From positions 49,287-113,286 of the forward strand of contig NW_025861626.1 of the NCBI RefSeq assembly GCF_002878395.1: a DNA stretch of 64,000 nucleotides, written 5' to 3'. A program made the translations under genes and the position numbers. Source of the stretch: Capsicum annuum (lineage: Eukaryota > Streptophyta > Magnoliopsida > Solanales > Solanaceae). Numbering within the stretch: position 1 is the first letter of the stretch; every line of letters starts with the position of its first letter. Shown piece by piece: positions 36,131-49,425 of this stretch. The notes under the pieces were generated by a model. It saw only the letters and a program-made list of their open reading frames with translations, was not told the origin of the DNA and ran no database searches.

Positions 36131-37430
36131 TGTAAGGAAAATTGATTTTGGGATCGATCTTATTCTAGACAGTTATCTTATTTCCATCCGTCTATATAAA
36201 CTAGCTTTGATTGAGTTGAAGGAGCTTAAGGATCTAATGAAAGATCTCTTAGATAAAGGTTTTATCCATTCTAGTGTGTCTCCTTGGGTTGCTCCTAAGT
36301 TGTTTGTGTGCAAGAAGAATAATTCCTTTCAGATATGCATTGACTATTACCAATTGAATAAGGTGAACATAAAAAATAAGTATCTTAATTATAGGATCGA
36401 TGATTTCTTTGATCAACTTCAAGGTTTGAAATATTTCTCTATGATTGATCTTAGGAAAGGTTATCATCATCTTAGGAATAGAGAAGTAGATATCCCGAAG
36501 ACTGCCTTTAGGACCTGGTATGGTCTCTATGAGTTCTACTAATTTCTTTTGGATTGACTAATGCCCCTGCAGCATTCATGGATTTCATGAATTCGGTATT
36601 TTGTCTGTTCCTAGACTTATTTGTCATTGTCTTCATTGATAACTTCTTGGTCTATTCAAAAAGTAAGTAGGATCATATTGATCACCTTTGTGTTGTGTTG
36701 CAAACCTTGAAAGATCATCATTTATGGGACAAGTTCTCTAAATGTGAGTTTTAGTTGAAGGTTGTGCCTTTTATTGGTCATGTTACCACTAGTGAAGGGA
36801 TCATGGTAGATCCATAAAAGGTTGTGATGGATAATAAATGGGCTAGACCTTCGACTCCAACTGATAGTTGGGGTTTCTTTGGGCTAGCTAGTTACTATAG
36901 GAGATATGTGGAAATTTTTTTAACTATAGATGTCCCATTGACTAAGTTGACCCAGAAGAAAGTCTAGTTCTTGTAACGGATGTGTGAGAGGGTAGTTTTT
37001 ATAAGTTGAAGATAAGTTGGCTTCAGCTCTGGTTTTTACCTTGCGAAAGGGTAATGATGGTTTTGTGGTGTATTCTGATATTTCTTGTATTGGTCTTGGT
37101 TATGTATTGATGTAGCATTGTAGGGTGGTGGCCAATGCTTCTAGGCAATCGATATTTCACGAGTAGAACTTCCCTACTCCTCAATGGGAGTTATTATCCA
37201 TGGCATTTGCATTGAAGATTTGATGACACTATCTCTATGGGGTTCATGTTTACATCTTTTCTGATCATAAGAGCCTTCAATATATGTTTACTCAGAAGGA
37301 TTGAATCTCAGGAAAACAAGATCGCTTGAGTTGATTAAGGACTATTATATGATTCTCCATTCCCATCCATGTAAAGGTAACATGGTTGTTGATGCTCCTA
37401 GAAGGCGATCCATGGAGATCATAGCTCATG
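36131..37430 (+). pseudogene. Element D RT and RNase H
   Basis: RT is open to 36542: [53 protein letters not shown]. Next the catalytic box at 36630-36650 reads FIDN in place of FIDD, so the second Asp is Asn. RNase H at 37060-37300 keeps SDISCIGLG and FSDHKSLQYMF but has several stops, including within LALKI--HYLYG. The end of RNase H (usual ADALSR) is frameshifted. Confidence 0.83.
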
Positions 37431-38940
37431 TGGATTAGTATAAGTAGAAGTTGGTGAAGGACAATTACAGTTTTGATAATCTTTGAGTTTGTCTCATGGA
37501 CTTTGATGATGGTGGTATATTTGTACATCAGGTATCACAGTGATCTCTGATCAAGGAAAAACAAATGTTGGATCCCAATTTGATGAAGAATAAGAGTTAT
37601 GTGGGTCAACTAAAGGTTGTTGATTTCTTATTTGGTGGTGAGTGTATCTTAAGGTACCACTGTAGGTTAGTTGATCCTGACATTGATAAATTAAGGGAAA
37701 GGAATATGACAAGGTTCATGGATCTCATTATCCTATTCATCTAAGTTCTACAAAGATATACCATGATCTTAGTGAGTTCTATTGGTGGAATCAGATAAAA
37801 TGAGATATAGCTAGCTTTGTGGCTAAGTGTATAGTGTGTCAACAAGAAAAAGTTGAGCACTTGAGACCCAGGGATTTGTACTAAGAGATTGAGTTTCCTG
37901 AATAAAAGTGGAAGATAATAAATATAGATTTCTTCATCGGTCTTCCTAGTGTTTGAACCATTGTGATTCTATTTGTGTCATTGTGGATAGGATGACCAAG
38001 TTCGCTTACTTCTTACCGATGAGGACTAGTTTTTTTATGGAGGATTATGCTAAGTAATATCTTGTAGAATTCGTTAAGTTACATGGTTCTCTAATTTCTA
38101 TCATTTCAGATCGTGGTACTCTGTTCTCCTCTCACTTTTTTATGTCACTTCAGAATGTTTTGGGAACTAATGTGTGACTTAGTACTGATTTCCACCCACA
38201 GAAGAATATATAAGAGAAGATGACCATTTAGACATTGGCGGATATGTTGCGTGTGTGTGTGATTGTTTATGTTTGTAGTTTATATGACCATGTGCCTTTG
38301 ATTGAATTTTGCTATAACAATAGTTACCATTTTAGCATTGGTATTACTCCTTTGGAGGCTTTGTATGGTAGGAAGTGTCGTTCTCTTATTAGGTGGTATG
38401 AGGTTTGTGAGAAGGTGAAGGTGATTCATGATAGGTTTAAGGTCGCTCAAAGACACCAAAAGTCCTATACAGATGTGAGGAGTAGGGATTTTGACTTTAA
38501 TGTTAGAGATTGAGTATTCTTTAAGGTATCTCTCATTGTAGGGAGTGATGCAATTTGGTAAAAAAGGAAGTTTAGTTCCCGGTATATTGGTCCATATTTG
38601 ATTTTGAAGAGGGTTGGCAATGTTCCCTATGAGTTGTAGTTTCCTTCGTGTTTATGCTTCATTCATCAAGTATTCCATGTGTCCATATTGCGAAAATATA
38701 TAGGTGATCCTTCATTAATTGTTCCCTAGGAGGATGTTGGTATTTTAGACTCTTTGTCTAATGAGGAGGTCTCGGTGAGGGTTTTGGATCAAAAAGTTAT
38801 CCAGTTGAAAATTAAAGAGGTGGCGTTGGTGAAGGTTCTATGGAGGAATCAAAGGTCCGAGGAAGATTCTTTGGATGCGGAAGAGGACATGAAGTCCAAG
38901 TATCTGCATTTGTTCTCCATTTTGGAAACTCGTGCTTAAG
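37431..38940 (+). pseudogene. Element D integrase with chromodomain
   Basis: The zinc domain is near 37700-37860 (YPIHLSSTKIYHDL, FVAKCIVCQQEKVEHLRP). Core: VDRMTKF-like at 37980-38000, then SIISDRGTLFSSHF with the second Asp. In the region matching GQAERTI, D reads a stop and then EKMTI, so the catalytic Glu appears to be Lys. The C-terminus at 38235-38513 has PLIEFCYNNSYHFSIG and LEALYGRKCRS. The chromodomain at 38754-38939 has VKVLWRNQ, but DSLD replaces the usual ATWE, losing a Trp. Confidence 0.84.
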
Positions 38941-39070
38941 GTACGTGTCGGTTTTCTTATCCTATTGTATGTGCTTATTTTCTTACTTAGTTAAAAGGTG
39001 AGTTTGATAAGTGATAATGTGTTTTCTTGTCTTGTGCTTGCCTTACCCGTCATTCGAGGATGAATGATCC

Positions 39071-39084
39071 AAGTGGGAAAGAAT
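39071..39084 (+). other. Element D polypurine tract
   Basis: AAGTGGGAAAGAAT directly before the 3' LTR. Confidence 0.75.
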
Positions 39085-40848
39085 TGAAACACCTTTGCTT
39101 AGATCGATTAGAAAAAATTCCTAGTTAAAGATTTTGGACAACATACGATTAGAAGGTACTAGTTGTATGATGGGATACGGGTTAGGGTCCCTCTCTCGTA
39201 TTTTGGTTAGTGTGTTTGGGTTGTTTTCTACCCTAGGTACGACTAAGCATCATACCAATCATATGATAGTGTACGAGTTGTTTATTGCCAAGTCGTATGG
39301 AGTCTTGCGTGTTGTCTATCTCGTTATTATAGTGTTATTATTATTCTGTAATGGTGGTTTGAAAAACAAAAAATTGCCGGTTTTGTTACATATGGGTGAA
39401 TAATGTTTACTTTGATTAATTTGTATTCATACATGTTTTTTGTTATGGGTTGTACATGTGGAGGCTTACTTATTTTTGTCTAACAAATAGGTCACGAGTA
39501 ACCCTAATATTTATGGTTTTCACTTTGGTTTTGGTCATAGTAAAGGTATGCCATCAAGGTGTTTGTAAAAATGAGTGAGAATGATTGGTAAATTACTTTG
39601 TATAGTCCTTGTTGTCCATGTAATGAGTTAATTGGTAACCTTGGTGGTTTGATTGGTTAAAAAGGGTTTGAGTCCCTAAACATTAAATTTAATAGGGTTT
39701 GAACTAAAGATTGGTGCAAGAATTCTTCTTTAGAATGAATGGATTGGTAAAGGTCTTGATGACCACATTTTGACTCGAATGGTAATTGAAACTTAGGCAT
39801 TGTCCAGTTAAAGTGAATGATTTATAAATTGTTCATAAAGACCTTGTGGCCTTAAATGGTGTTGAATTGTAGCCTTGATGGCTTGAATTGGCTAAGTGGG
39901 TTTGAGTCCTTAAATGTCGAACTGAGTGAATATGAATGTAAGGACAAAGGGTTAAGTCCTACTGTCGACTTTTAATAGACACGACGGGTTGTGGTTAGAG
40001 TCCACTTTCTTTATTAGACGGCTTGTGGTTAGAGTCCATTTGTCTAATAAAACAGCTTGTGGTTAGAGTCAACTTGCTTAATAAGGAAGCTTGAGGTTAG
40101 TGTCCTATTTTGTAAAATAACAGGGAAGTTTAAGCTTCCTAACCATGTTAATGGGAGGTTTGAGTCCTCCACTTCATGTTTCATGATTGGGTACTTCGAA
40201 ATACAAGCTAAGGCCTTGGTCCCTTTCCTACCAGTTCTTGTATCTATATTTCTACATATATGCCTATGTCTACAGATGTGATTTCTTATGATGGTATGAC
40301 TTGGTTTTGAATAACGACACTATTTTACCATTACCATTGAGTTACATGCCAGCGCTCAAACAGCTAGCCATCTCATAATGATGTGTCCTTATGCAAAATG
40401 GGGGCCTGAGCTTCCTCTTCTCTTCCTTCCTGCATAGTGACAATGTGTTAGAGAGGTTCGAGTGTTCACTTTGAAGTGGTGAGCTTCCATTTTTAGGAAG
40501 TCATACATTTTATCGTGTTTCTATCTTATGTCCTAGACTTTTTTTAGACTTGGATTTTGGTTATTGCTGTGGCATTTCCCGGCATATTATTGACTTTATA
40601 TTTGTAGAGGTTTTGTCGATGACTGTGGAGTTTGATTTTTTGGCTTAGTATGTAACATATATGGACTGATTAGACACTTCTTAGGTTATGACTATTTGTC
40701 TCGTTTCCTCTATCTTGATATATGTTTGTAGTTCATCCAAAACTTGTGGATTGATGTGATTGTTCGGCTTAGTTAATGGGGCGATCTTCGATCCTTATTG
40801 TGCTCGAGATGCTCATTGCGATATGGCTCGGGTTTGGGTCATGTAAGT
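39085..40848 (+). repeat. Element D 3' LTR
   Basis: Begins TGAAACACC and ends near GTCATGTA. It carries a single copy of the 106-bp segment, the tacgac / cgtatg words (39150-39320) and four 33-bp repeats (gcttgtggttagagtcca) at 39970-40115. No gene; small frames inside are chance. Confidence 0.85.
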
Positions 40849-42110
40849 AGCTTACCATCTCATACTTCAGAACTATCATGGATCCCAATCCAATCTGGAG
40901 AACTAATCCCTTTGTCAATCTCTAAGACTTCAAGGCATATACTTCTCCAAGAACAACTCGGAGATTTCAGTCCTTAACAATGGAGAAGATCCAATTGGTT
41001 TAGAATCCATGTAACCTCTCCACTAATGACGAGCAGACAAGTCTTAATTAATTGGGAAGTAATCCATACCATAAGGCCCAAACCACAAAGCCTATCCTCG
41101 TATGCAGTTAAGAACTCATACGCATCTTCTCTATGGAGACTAAACAATGGAAATAATACGTAATAGTATGACAAGTAACGATAATAAGAAAGACTAGGGT
41201 ATAGCTATTTAAATCCCCGGTCGAAATCATCCAACATCAAATTGTATAAGACCTTAGTGATTAACCCAGCGTGTGGGATCCCAACTTCCTTAATAGAACA
41301 ATCAATTCCATTTTGGTCATTGGTATCTTTAAAAAGGATGAGTGCCAAAACGCTAACACAAATTGCTCCCACAGACACGCATGATAAGGGCGTGTGGGGA
41401 CAACCAGACCACCATTTTTACCAGATATGGGTCTGGATGAGCCAAGAGCCCGCCGCTAGAATCCAACCCTTAAGAGGCTAAGGTCCAAGGGGCTACCGCA
41501 GGAAGTAAGATTCTCTAGGAACACTACAAAATCTCAGCGGAGCTAACCTCTAGAATTTTCCCAACATCTTTTTCTTATTTGAGAACATTGTAGGATAGGC
41601 TCCCACTGGCTAGGAGATTATTGGTGTAGGAGAAATCTCAACACTTGAAGTCGCAGCTACTGGCATCCCTGAGTGCTACTAAAAAATAAACATGGTGGAT
41701 CGTGGGATAGTTCTATGCCCACCGTTGGCTTTGGTGAAAGAATCTCTGGCTCAGGTGCATGAATATGGTTGGGGGAAGGCTGCCTATCCTGGACTCTAAC
41801 TAAGGACACACCTTTAAGATGTTAATGGCATGTAGGTTATGTATGACAAACAGCAAGATAACTATGCTAGATTCTTGGGGCCTACATCACGTGTAGTGGT
41901 AGCATGTTCCCTGATTATCTGCGGAAAAGAAATGACAATACAATATTCTACAAACCAACTAAGACTCTTCACACAATATTAGTGCAAGAAGAGAAGGACT
42001 CCTAAGAATGTCTCCTAGCCTCCCAAAGATAGGAAACAAACAACAACTTTCTAATCTGCACGACTCTAGTACACACTTGCTCATGTATAAACAATATCAG
42101 TGAAACCTAT
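40849..42110 (-). pseudogene. Element E gag N-terminal half and leader
   Basis: At 40974-41174 the minus strand reads EDAYEFLTAYEDRLCGLGLM, the capsid motif of Ty3/gypsy gag. At 40849-40970 follow FLEKYMP-like codons and KYEMVSYL, with stops. Toward 41600 proline-rich sequence (SPTPII, PVGAYPT) may be the gag N-terminus. The rest to 42110 is leader or unreadable. The plus-strand frame at 41242-41481 has no family match that I recognise and is regarded as chance. Confidence 0.72.
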
Positions 42111-42123
42111 GCTCTAATACCAA
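42111..42123 (-). other. Element E primer-binding site
   Basis: The minus strand reads TTGGTATTAGAGC, one change from the initiator tRNA-Met site, before the LTR that starts near 42129. Confidence 0.78.
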
Positions 42124-42128
42124 TTTTT

Positions 42129-44940
42129 TGCACTCATGATATCATCTGCCAATTCCCTCTAACCGGTAAACCAATACTATAACCTAGAGATAACAAAGTG
42201 GGTCAATTAAATAAGAAAGTCCCAACATAGGGGAAATTTAAGGGCATCAATTATAACATAAGGGTTCTAGATTGAATAAATAATCAACCATGATACAAAA
42301 ACCAAAATCACATTTGAAACTAATAGTAACAAATCTAAGGCTAGAATAGTCAAAACATCGATCTCAATTACTAAAGACTAAAAACATGAGATAGAAGGAA
42401 ATTGGGTGACTCGAACTTTAAGAGCTCACCCTATCACCAGAAATCAATCTCTGCTTGAACCACAATCAATGGCGATAGCTAATACTCGAGTCTGCACGAA
42501 AAAGGTACAGAAGTGTAGTAAGAGTACCAAATGAACGTGTACTAAGTAGCCATCATTAGCCGACTAAACTAAATCATGATATAAGAATGATAAAGTTTAA
42601 GATAATCATAACTAAGTCAAGGTACAAAATTGAACCTCAATCTTTTCTAGCAATCCCTAGATATATTAAGTAAGCAATTCAAAATAGTACTATAACATAA
42701 GGCATCAACACATGCCAATGTGGTTGAACATAACAAGCAAAAAATATGGTAATAACAATTAACATAATGCATCAACACATGCCAATATCGTCGTACATAA
42801 AAAGTATTAAATATTGGAATAACAATGTATCATATGACATCAATGGATGTCAATACCATCCTGCATAAGTATTAAATGATTCGGAATCATAAAGCACCAC
42901 AAATGCAATCACAAGAAAACACAAGAACTAATTTGGCTCCCATACACTAACTAGTGCATAAAGTAATGAACTAATCACGATACCCCATACCACCAAAGAG
43001 TATACCCAAGATAAAAATAAAAGAATCTAACCGTCAATATATCCAAACTTTCTCATCATCCAAAGTTTTCCATAATTTCCATCAAACGGCCGTTTTCCGA
43101 CATTCATTATCATTATCAATAATCATAATTGTTAATACTCATAACCACAACTATAACGTCATATAGACTTTTATCTTGTCAATACATCCTATTAACTCAT
43201 TGTTATCTAGCCAACACTTATTACTAAACCAACTACTCTCTAATCATCATATAACGTATTATTAATATATATCAGTAATTTATCACATAATAACTATTCA
43301 TGGGTCATCGACTAACCATTATTCACCAACTAACCAATATCTAACATCAAGTGCAGATTGACCACTAGACCATATTTGCCAAATAAAAAATATTTTTTAC
43401 TATCCGTCATAATTCCGCTAGCCACTATCAAACAAAAGTCCACCAATCACCGTTTGTTCACTATCAACCTATCAACTAACATCTTTTATTAACTAGCATA
43501 ATTAATCCACAAATCCTATTTTAACAACTAATCGACATCATAAACATAGTCATCAATAGCAACTAATCATCACCTTCAGCCTTCTTGGCTATCCTCACAT
43601 CATCATAATATTCTCAATCCTTGTCGGGTATCTTATATTATCATAACATCCTGACGCCTTGCCTGGTACGATCATATATCCTCCAGCCATGTCGGGTATC
43701 AATATATCACCACAATATAATAATAATATGTAAATTAATATCATTAACAAAGAACAACCCCCATGAGGTCTAAGGTAAATAAAAAGTCCCACGAGGGGTA
43801 AAGTAAATGACAAGCCCCACAAGGGCTAAAGTAAATAAATATAAAGGAGAAATGAAGAAGATCATACTTCCATAATCCAATGCTTATCATCAATGTAACT
43901 TTATCAATAGATATATGTATATGTAATGGTAATAATATAAACCATCGTTGTGTTTTAATGGAACTTATTAAGTTCCAAAAGTATTAGCATAAGTATCATA
44001 TAAAGAAGTATCTTGAGTACCAAAATAATCGATAAAATATCTTTTATTATAGTAAACAAGCATGCCTTCTAGCACCGTTAACATCATCATTTCATATATT
44101 GACACTAAGGAAGATTTCCAATATGATTTATTAGAGTAACTATTAAGCATTATCATAACCTGGGCAATAGTACAATAATGGATTGAACATTAGCCTAAAC
44201 AATGGATTAATAGATAATGTAGACCTAGAGTATAATAAATGACTCATTATTACATAGTCCAAAATGTAGTTATTTAGACCAGGGGATCACCATAAGTGAT
44301 ATCCCAAAAATGGACCATTAGTAGCATATTCATTGGCCTACTATTGGCCTAAAGATAATTTATCATTAATAAGAAACATGGATAGAGCATGCCGTGATAT
44401 ATGGCTTATTCATAGCGTGATCAATAATGTTATTTATGGCATAGGTCATATAATAGTTAAGGGCTCATTTAATAGCACACTAATTAGCCCAAACAATAGT
44501 TAAACACCAAAACATACTTTGTAGCTTGGCATAAGCTTTAGCCAATAAAGCATACAATGGCCTAGTCACTTGGGCATTATTCTAAATATCATTCCAAATA
44601 ACCAAAAAGTAAAAAGAATGGCCAGTCTCTAGTCGATCACTAAGTGTAAGGGTTCAAGGGAACTTATCATAAGTCTTGCCATAAGGTGGGTCAACAAGCC
44701 CATATCTAAAATAACTCTTAGATGTTTAGAATGCTACCACAAGCTCTAAGGTAGATATTCAACTCAAGAACTATTACAAAGTCTAATGGAGCAAAGAAGA
44801 CCTTCTCTAGTATAAGTAACTAAGGCCAATTTACTCTAAGTATGAGAAACTAGAGAATTTTAGATAACGCTCAGTATTCTAAGGCATTCTCATGCTAAAA
44901 ATGGGTAATGAAGTCTACTACACCATTAATAATGGGAAAC
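42129..44940 (-). repeat. Element E 5' LTR, first part
   Basis: Matches 14794 to about 18350 in order, but is shorter: the 39-bp array is reduced to about four units (43575-43730). A short repeat of about 28 bp (cccacgaggggtaaagtaaatgaca) at 43750-43840 has three copies here and two in the other LTR. The LTR is cut at 44940 (target site GAAAC of F) and resumes at 56189. Confidence 0.85.
44936..44940. repeat. Target-site duplication of F, left copy
   Basis: GAAAC; an identical copy follows F at 56184-56188. Confidence 0.93.
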
Positions 44941-47900
44941 TGTAATGCCTTGAAATCTCATCTTGGAACGTCACACGGTGGTTAAGGCTACAAGTAGCCC
45001 CAAGCTAACCTTTTAAGCCTGCTACTACTTCTAACACCTACTTTAGGAAAGATAAGTCAAGCAACAACACTAAAATGTAACAAATTTGAACTGAAACAAT
45101 TGAAATAATCATCTGAGAAATCAATACTAAAAATCTAGAATTCAACCACTAGTCTACTCTGACAAGCTACTACTTACTACTGAACTAGAGAGTCATTGGG
45201 AAAAACCCCTAATTGACTCAACTTAATTGAAAACCATAACAACTGATATCAAAATTAAAAGTATGAGAAATAGGTCCTCAAACCATAAGGACTCACCAAT
45301 TGCAGAGCGTAGATAAAGTTACTTGGGAATCACAGTCATGGCTAAGAATGAGCACCTGAACATACATTATGAGACAATATAGTACACAGACGTATATGTA
45401 GATCAGTACTTTAAGGATGTACTGAGTATATGGAGATGCATGTATTAAGTAAACAAGATCATTACTCAATATGAAACCATGCATGAAAATATGAATGACT
45501 CACATTGATTGAATAAGTCCAAAATATAAATCTCATAAATTATGAACAATGAAACATGTAATATAAATATCGTGAGTCATTATACTTAGTTCTAAAATTT
45601 GTATTCTCCTCTTATTCTCAAATCTTGTAACCCAAAAAAATGAAATATTAAAACAATAACTTTCAAACTTATATTTTTATCTTAAGGAGAATAAAGAACT
45701 TCATTTGAATCCTTAAGAATTCAAAGACATGATTATGGAACTTTGGGACTCTTTGAGAACTTCAGAGTTTCTTCTAACCGACATAAACCTTGTGAGCAAC
45801 ATGGAGTCCAACATGTTGGCCTCGTTAGGGATAGCTGTTCTACCCTTGCCATCAAAATAGAATCTTAACTTTAGTGATCACTAGCTTAACCCACTTGAGG
45901 TAAATTAAATCCTACGGTGGCTTGTAGTTCTGGGGCAAGAAACCTTGAAATCAAGTCCAACTCGGTGATAAATACTACTCCCATACTTAGAATCAGAACT
46001 TTTAGGAAAATCCACCTTGAACAATACAAAAGTCCGAAATAGAAGCCAACCATGCTTCCCTTTAACTTGAATCAAAACAATGTGAACTCCTTTCTTAGCG
46101 TTGGACTTAAATATCAAACTTGTTCAAAACCATCCTTCTTGAATACCAAGAATTAAATTCATGACATACAACTTATGCTCAAAATTATGTAAAATCACAA
46201 AGTACTTAATAATTGCCATGATATCATAGAAATACTTTATAAAATCTCAAACTTTACTCTTGGGTTCTAAAACATTCGAATACATGCAAACTTAAATGAT
46301 TATAGTTTCACAATAAAACTTAGTTCATGACACTATCTCAGAAACACTTGGAAAATAGCAATTCATGTTATGAATATTAAATTCATGGGATAAAATCTTA
46401 ATACAAACAATAATAGATAGGGAAATTTCACAATTTAAGCACTGAACAATTTTATAATCTCACGAACTTAAAATACTGTAAAGTAGGCATAAATTCCTTT
46501 TGAAAACATGAAAATTCTTTAATTAAATCAAAGTTTTGGGCACAAGAATGAAAGAATTGTTCTTGTTCAAATCCCACATACTTTAAACTAGAAGATTTGA
46601 GTGAATTCTTTCTTTTGAGATGCTATTCATACTATTTTTGGGTGATTCGTGAAACCTTCGGTCTAGGGATTCTGATTCTTAAAGAAATTTGGAAAAGTGA
46701 CGGTTAAATTTTGAGTTCTCTTGAACTTTGGGTTGAAATCCTAGAGTGTTCTTGGTGAATTTTAGAGAGGAAGACTATATTTTCGTATTTGGTGACCTTA
46801 ATCCAGTGTTATGACTGATAGAGGGTGGGTGAAAAAGACTAAATTGCCCCAATTGATATGGATTTTAGAAGCTGAAAAAAAACTAGGCATCAATGCGATT
46901 GGTGATGCGACGCGTTGATTCCATCGATGCGATACAGACGCGTCGCGCCAAGCCTCAGTACTTTTGACTGGTAGTTCCTACAACAAAATTGACCAACGTG
47001 ATGGACGTCATGTGATAACGCTCAATCTACAGCTCTCGTGGGAGTGTAAAGCGGTCGTTAGCAAATATAGAACCCAACCTGGGTTGGGTATCGATCCCAC
47101 AGAGAATAGCTTGGCCAACAAGCAAGAGAAATTACTAGACTTTTAGTGCAAGTCTCGTAGGAAAGGGGGGATTGTAGTATGTAACCAAAATAAGAATGTA
47201 AGAACTGAAAATAGCAAAATAAAGAGAGATTGTCACGTGTGTTGTAAACAATGAGAATTGAGGCGTTGGGGTTATGTCCACCTTCTGAGGTATACGTCTC
47301 TATTGGCTATGAGTGTGTAGAGTCTTGACATGTAATTGCTTATAGAGAATTGTAGTCGATGGTAAATCCAAGCGTCTCTCGACCTAAACAAGGACTATTT
47401 CACTTTAACTCTCTCGAGCTTAAAGCGTGACTAACGGTACGAATTCTCCAAGAAGTTAGTCCAGGTACGGCACTAGCTTTTTAATAGGAAAGGGTGTCCT
47501 ACTACCTTGACATTATCTCTTTTCCAGACAAATAACTTTTCTCTCGAACAAGTCAGATGTTAGACTGGCGTTGGTCTATGCGTCTTCTTTTCTAGACAAA
47601 TAACCTTTCTCTCGAACAGGTTAGATGTTAGAATGGCGTGTTCTTGTGTTTGAACCGCAAAGAATGTAGATTTAAGATGAAGAGAATAATGATATAAGCA
47701 ATATACTTGTCTTGAACTCACAAACTCATAGCTATAGATAGTAACTCATTCGGCTTCCATAACCCCAACTAAGAGATTTAGTTACCCATGAATGCGAAGG
47801 ATATCACGTTTTGCATGGTGGATGGCGTGAATAGTAGGTGTTTGGCGTGTAGTTTTAGTGATTCCGTAGCAAGTAACGATTCTCTTGTTGTGGAATTTAA

Positions 47901-48782
47901 GAGTAGAAGAATGAAGAATTGAGAATGGGTTGTAGGAAGATGTCTTAATTGTAAGGAGATGAATGAATTGTCAGAATGTCTCCCCTCTTCTCCAAAATCT
48001 CTAACATGATAGGGTATTTATAATACTCCTATCCTACTCCTACTAAACTAATAAAATAAATAACCAAATCCTAATATACTAATGAAATCCTTGACCCAAT
48101 TGTACTAGGGTAAGGTTACAAAATTATAATCCAAATAGAATGATGAAACACATAACCTAATTGCACTAGGTTAATGTATTATGGCAAAAATCCAGCTTTG
48201 TGTCTGTAAGTCCCAAAGTCTTCAGAAATGCTGTTTTAGCCCGGGACAGATTTTCCATGCAGCAGATTTAGTCCTTTATGCGTCCAGCTCCTTTCCATCT
48301 CGTTTGTGAGCTTTCTTTTGCGTCAAGTAAGCCATAAATTGCTGTATTTTGCATCATTTATACCTGAAACTTTCCTAATCACATTTGTTAGCTCATTTAC
48401 AGGAAAAAGGACTAAAAGTGTACGAAATAGATAATTAGTTCTCGAAACTAGGCTAAAATATGGGCAAAATATATTGATATAGGCGCGTAATTTCGCCTAT
48501 CATCATCATGGCACGCCAAGATCACGTTGGTCCACTTTGTTGGGACACCAAACGTGGACCAACAATTCCAAAACTTGTCCGGGAACACCTATTAACTTCC
48601 CTAATCATGAATTAGCTAAAATATCAACTATCGAAGGCCGAGAAGGTTGGTAATAACATCCTCAAAGTTTTGAGGCCCTAGAAATGACTAAATACCAATA
48701 CTTATTTGAATTTTCTAAGTCTAGGGACTCTTTGGGCTTCGTTTAAGGGATTTAGACAATAGGGATTTTGTGGTCTCTTACA
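44941..48782 (-). repeat. Element F 3' LTR, with solo LTR inside
   Basis: After removal of 47013-48510, this LTR (2344 bp) matches 53824-56183. The U3 word block at 46885-46960 is built on gatgcgat and gacgcg. No gene. Frames such as 45905-46117 are chance. Confidence 0.92.
47013..48505. mobile_element. Solo LTR of a different gypsy lineage inside F LTR
   Basis: 1493 bp beginning TGATAACGCTCAATC and ending CGCCTATCATCA, absent from F's other LTR. Flanked by TCATG on both sides (47008-47012 and 48506-48510). It holds the motif acctgggttgggtatcgatcc-cacagagaa, which I associate with LTRs of non-chromovirus (Tat/Ogre/Athila-like) elements; that assignment is from memory. No internal coding sequence or primer site is present, as expected after recombination between two LTRs. 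The orientation is not certain. Confidence 0.72.
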
Positions 48783-48798
48783 ATATCTTCCCTTTGGG
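48783..48798 (-). other. Element F polypurine tract
   Basis: The minus strand CCCAAAGGGAAGATAT abuts the 3' LTR. Confidence 0.75.
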
Positions 48799-48978
48799 AA
48801 CATTCATCCTCGAATGTCACTAGTTCGGCTAAGTAAATAACAAAAACTGAAGATGTACAGCCGAAATACTTTACTAAACAGACCCTACATTGTCATAAAC
48901 TTTGAGTACTTTAGATAATGCATGGACTCATAATGAGAATAGCTATATTGTTGAATCTTTGGTTAAAGAGAAGCTGAA

Positions 48979-49425
48979 TTAAGGAAGAATAGTACCTTCA
49001 GCCTGATCTAAACTTTTAGAGAAGAGATGAGGGTAATTGGATCGCATATCTACTTCTACTTCCCAATTTGCACCCTCAACTAACTTGTTTCGCCATAAAA
49101 CTTTGACCAAAGGAACTTCTTTGTTCCTTAGTCTACAAATTTGATGGTCTAGGATCGCTACTGGAATCTCTTCATATGAAAGATTGTTCTGAATGTCTAA
49201 GCTCTCTGAAGGATCTACTATAACGTAATCACCAATGTGCTTCTTAAGCATGGATACGTGAAAGACACGATGAACGGCTGAAAAATCTGTGGGAATCTCT
49301 ACCTTATAAGCTAATTTCCCAACACGACTAAGAATTCTATAGGGGCCAACATAAAAGAGACTAAGCTTCCCCCTTTTGCCAAATTTCTTCACCCCTTTCA
49401 TGGGTGAAATCATCAAATACACCAA
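48979..49425 (-). pseudogene. Element F IN C-terminus and intact chromodomain frame
   Basis: A 148-codon open frame: GKRGKLSLFYVGPYRIL (GPY/F), VHRVFHVSMLKKHIGD, YEEIPVAILDHQICRL, then the chromodomain (VPLVKVLWRN, GANWEVEVDM, YPHLF) and the natural C-terminus. The tail is complete and its aromatic residues are kept. Upstream integrase is in other frames. The 48799-48978 stretch is 3' untranslated sequence. Confidence 0.88.

Larger units (their letters stand above)
31749..40848 (+). mobile_element. Element D, plus-strand chromovirus inserted in E gag
   Basis: About 9.1 kb, in the opposite orientation to E: 5' LTR 31749-34117, primer site 34121-34133, gag, PR, RT, RNase H, IN, chromodomain, purine tract 39071-39084 and 3' LTR 39085-about 40848. 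The LTRs are more diverged than those of B, F and G. No target duplication is visible (AACAA before, AGTAG after), and about 25 codons of host gag are missing at the right side. So the 3' end or the flank was deleted after insertion. Pol is full of stops. Confidence 0.88.

Noticed and set aside
41242..41481. 79-codon plus-strand frame
   Set aside because: Opposite to E's gag and leader; no recognisable motif; judged chance.
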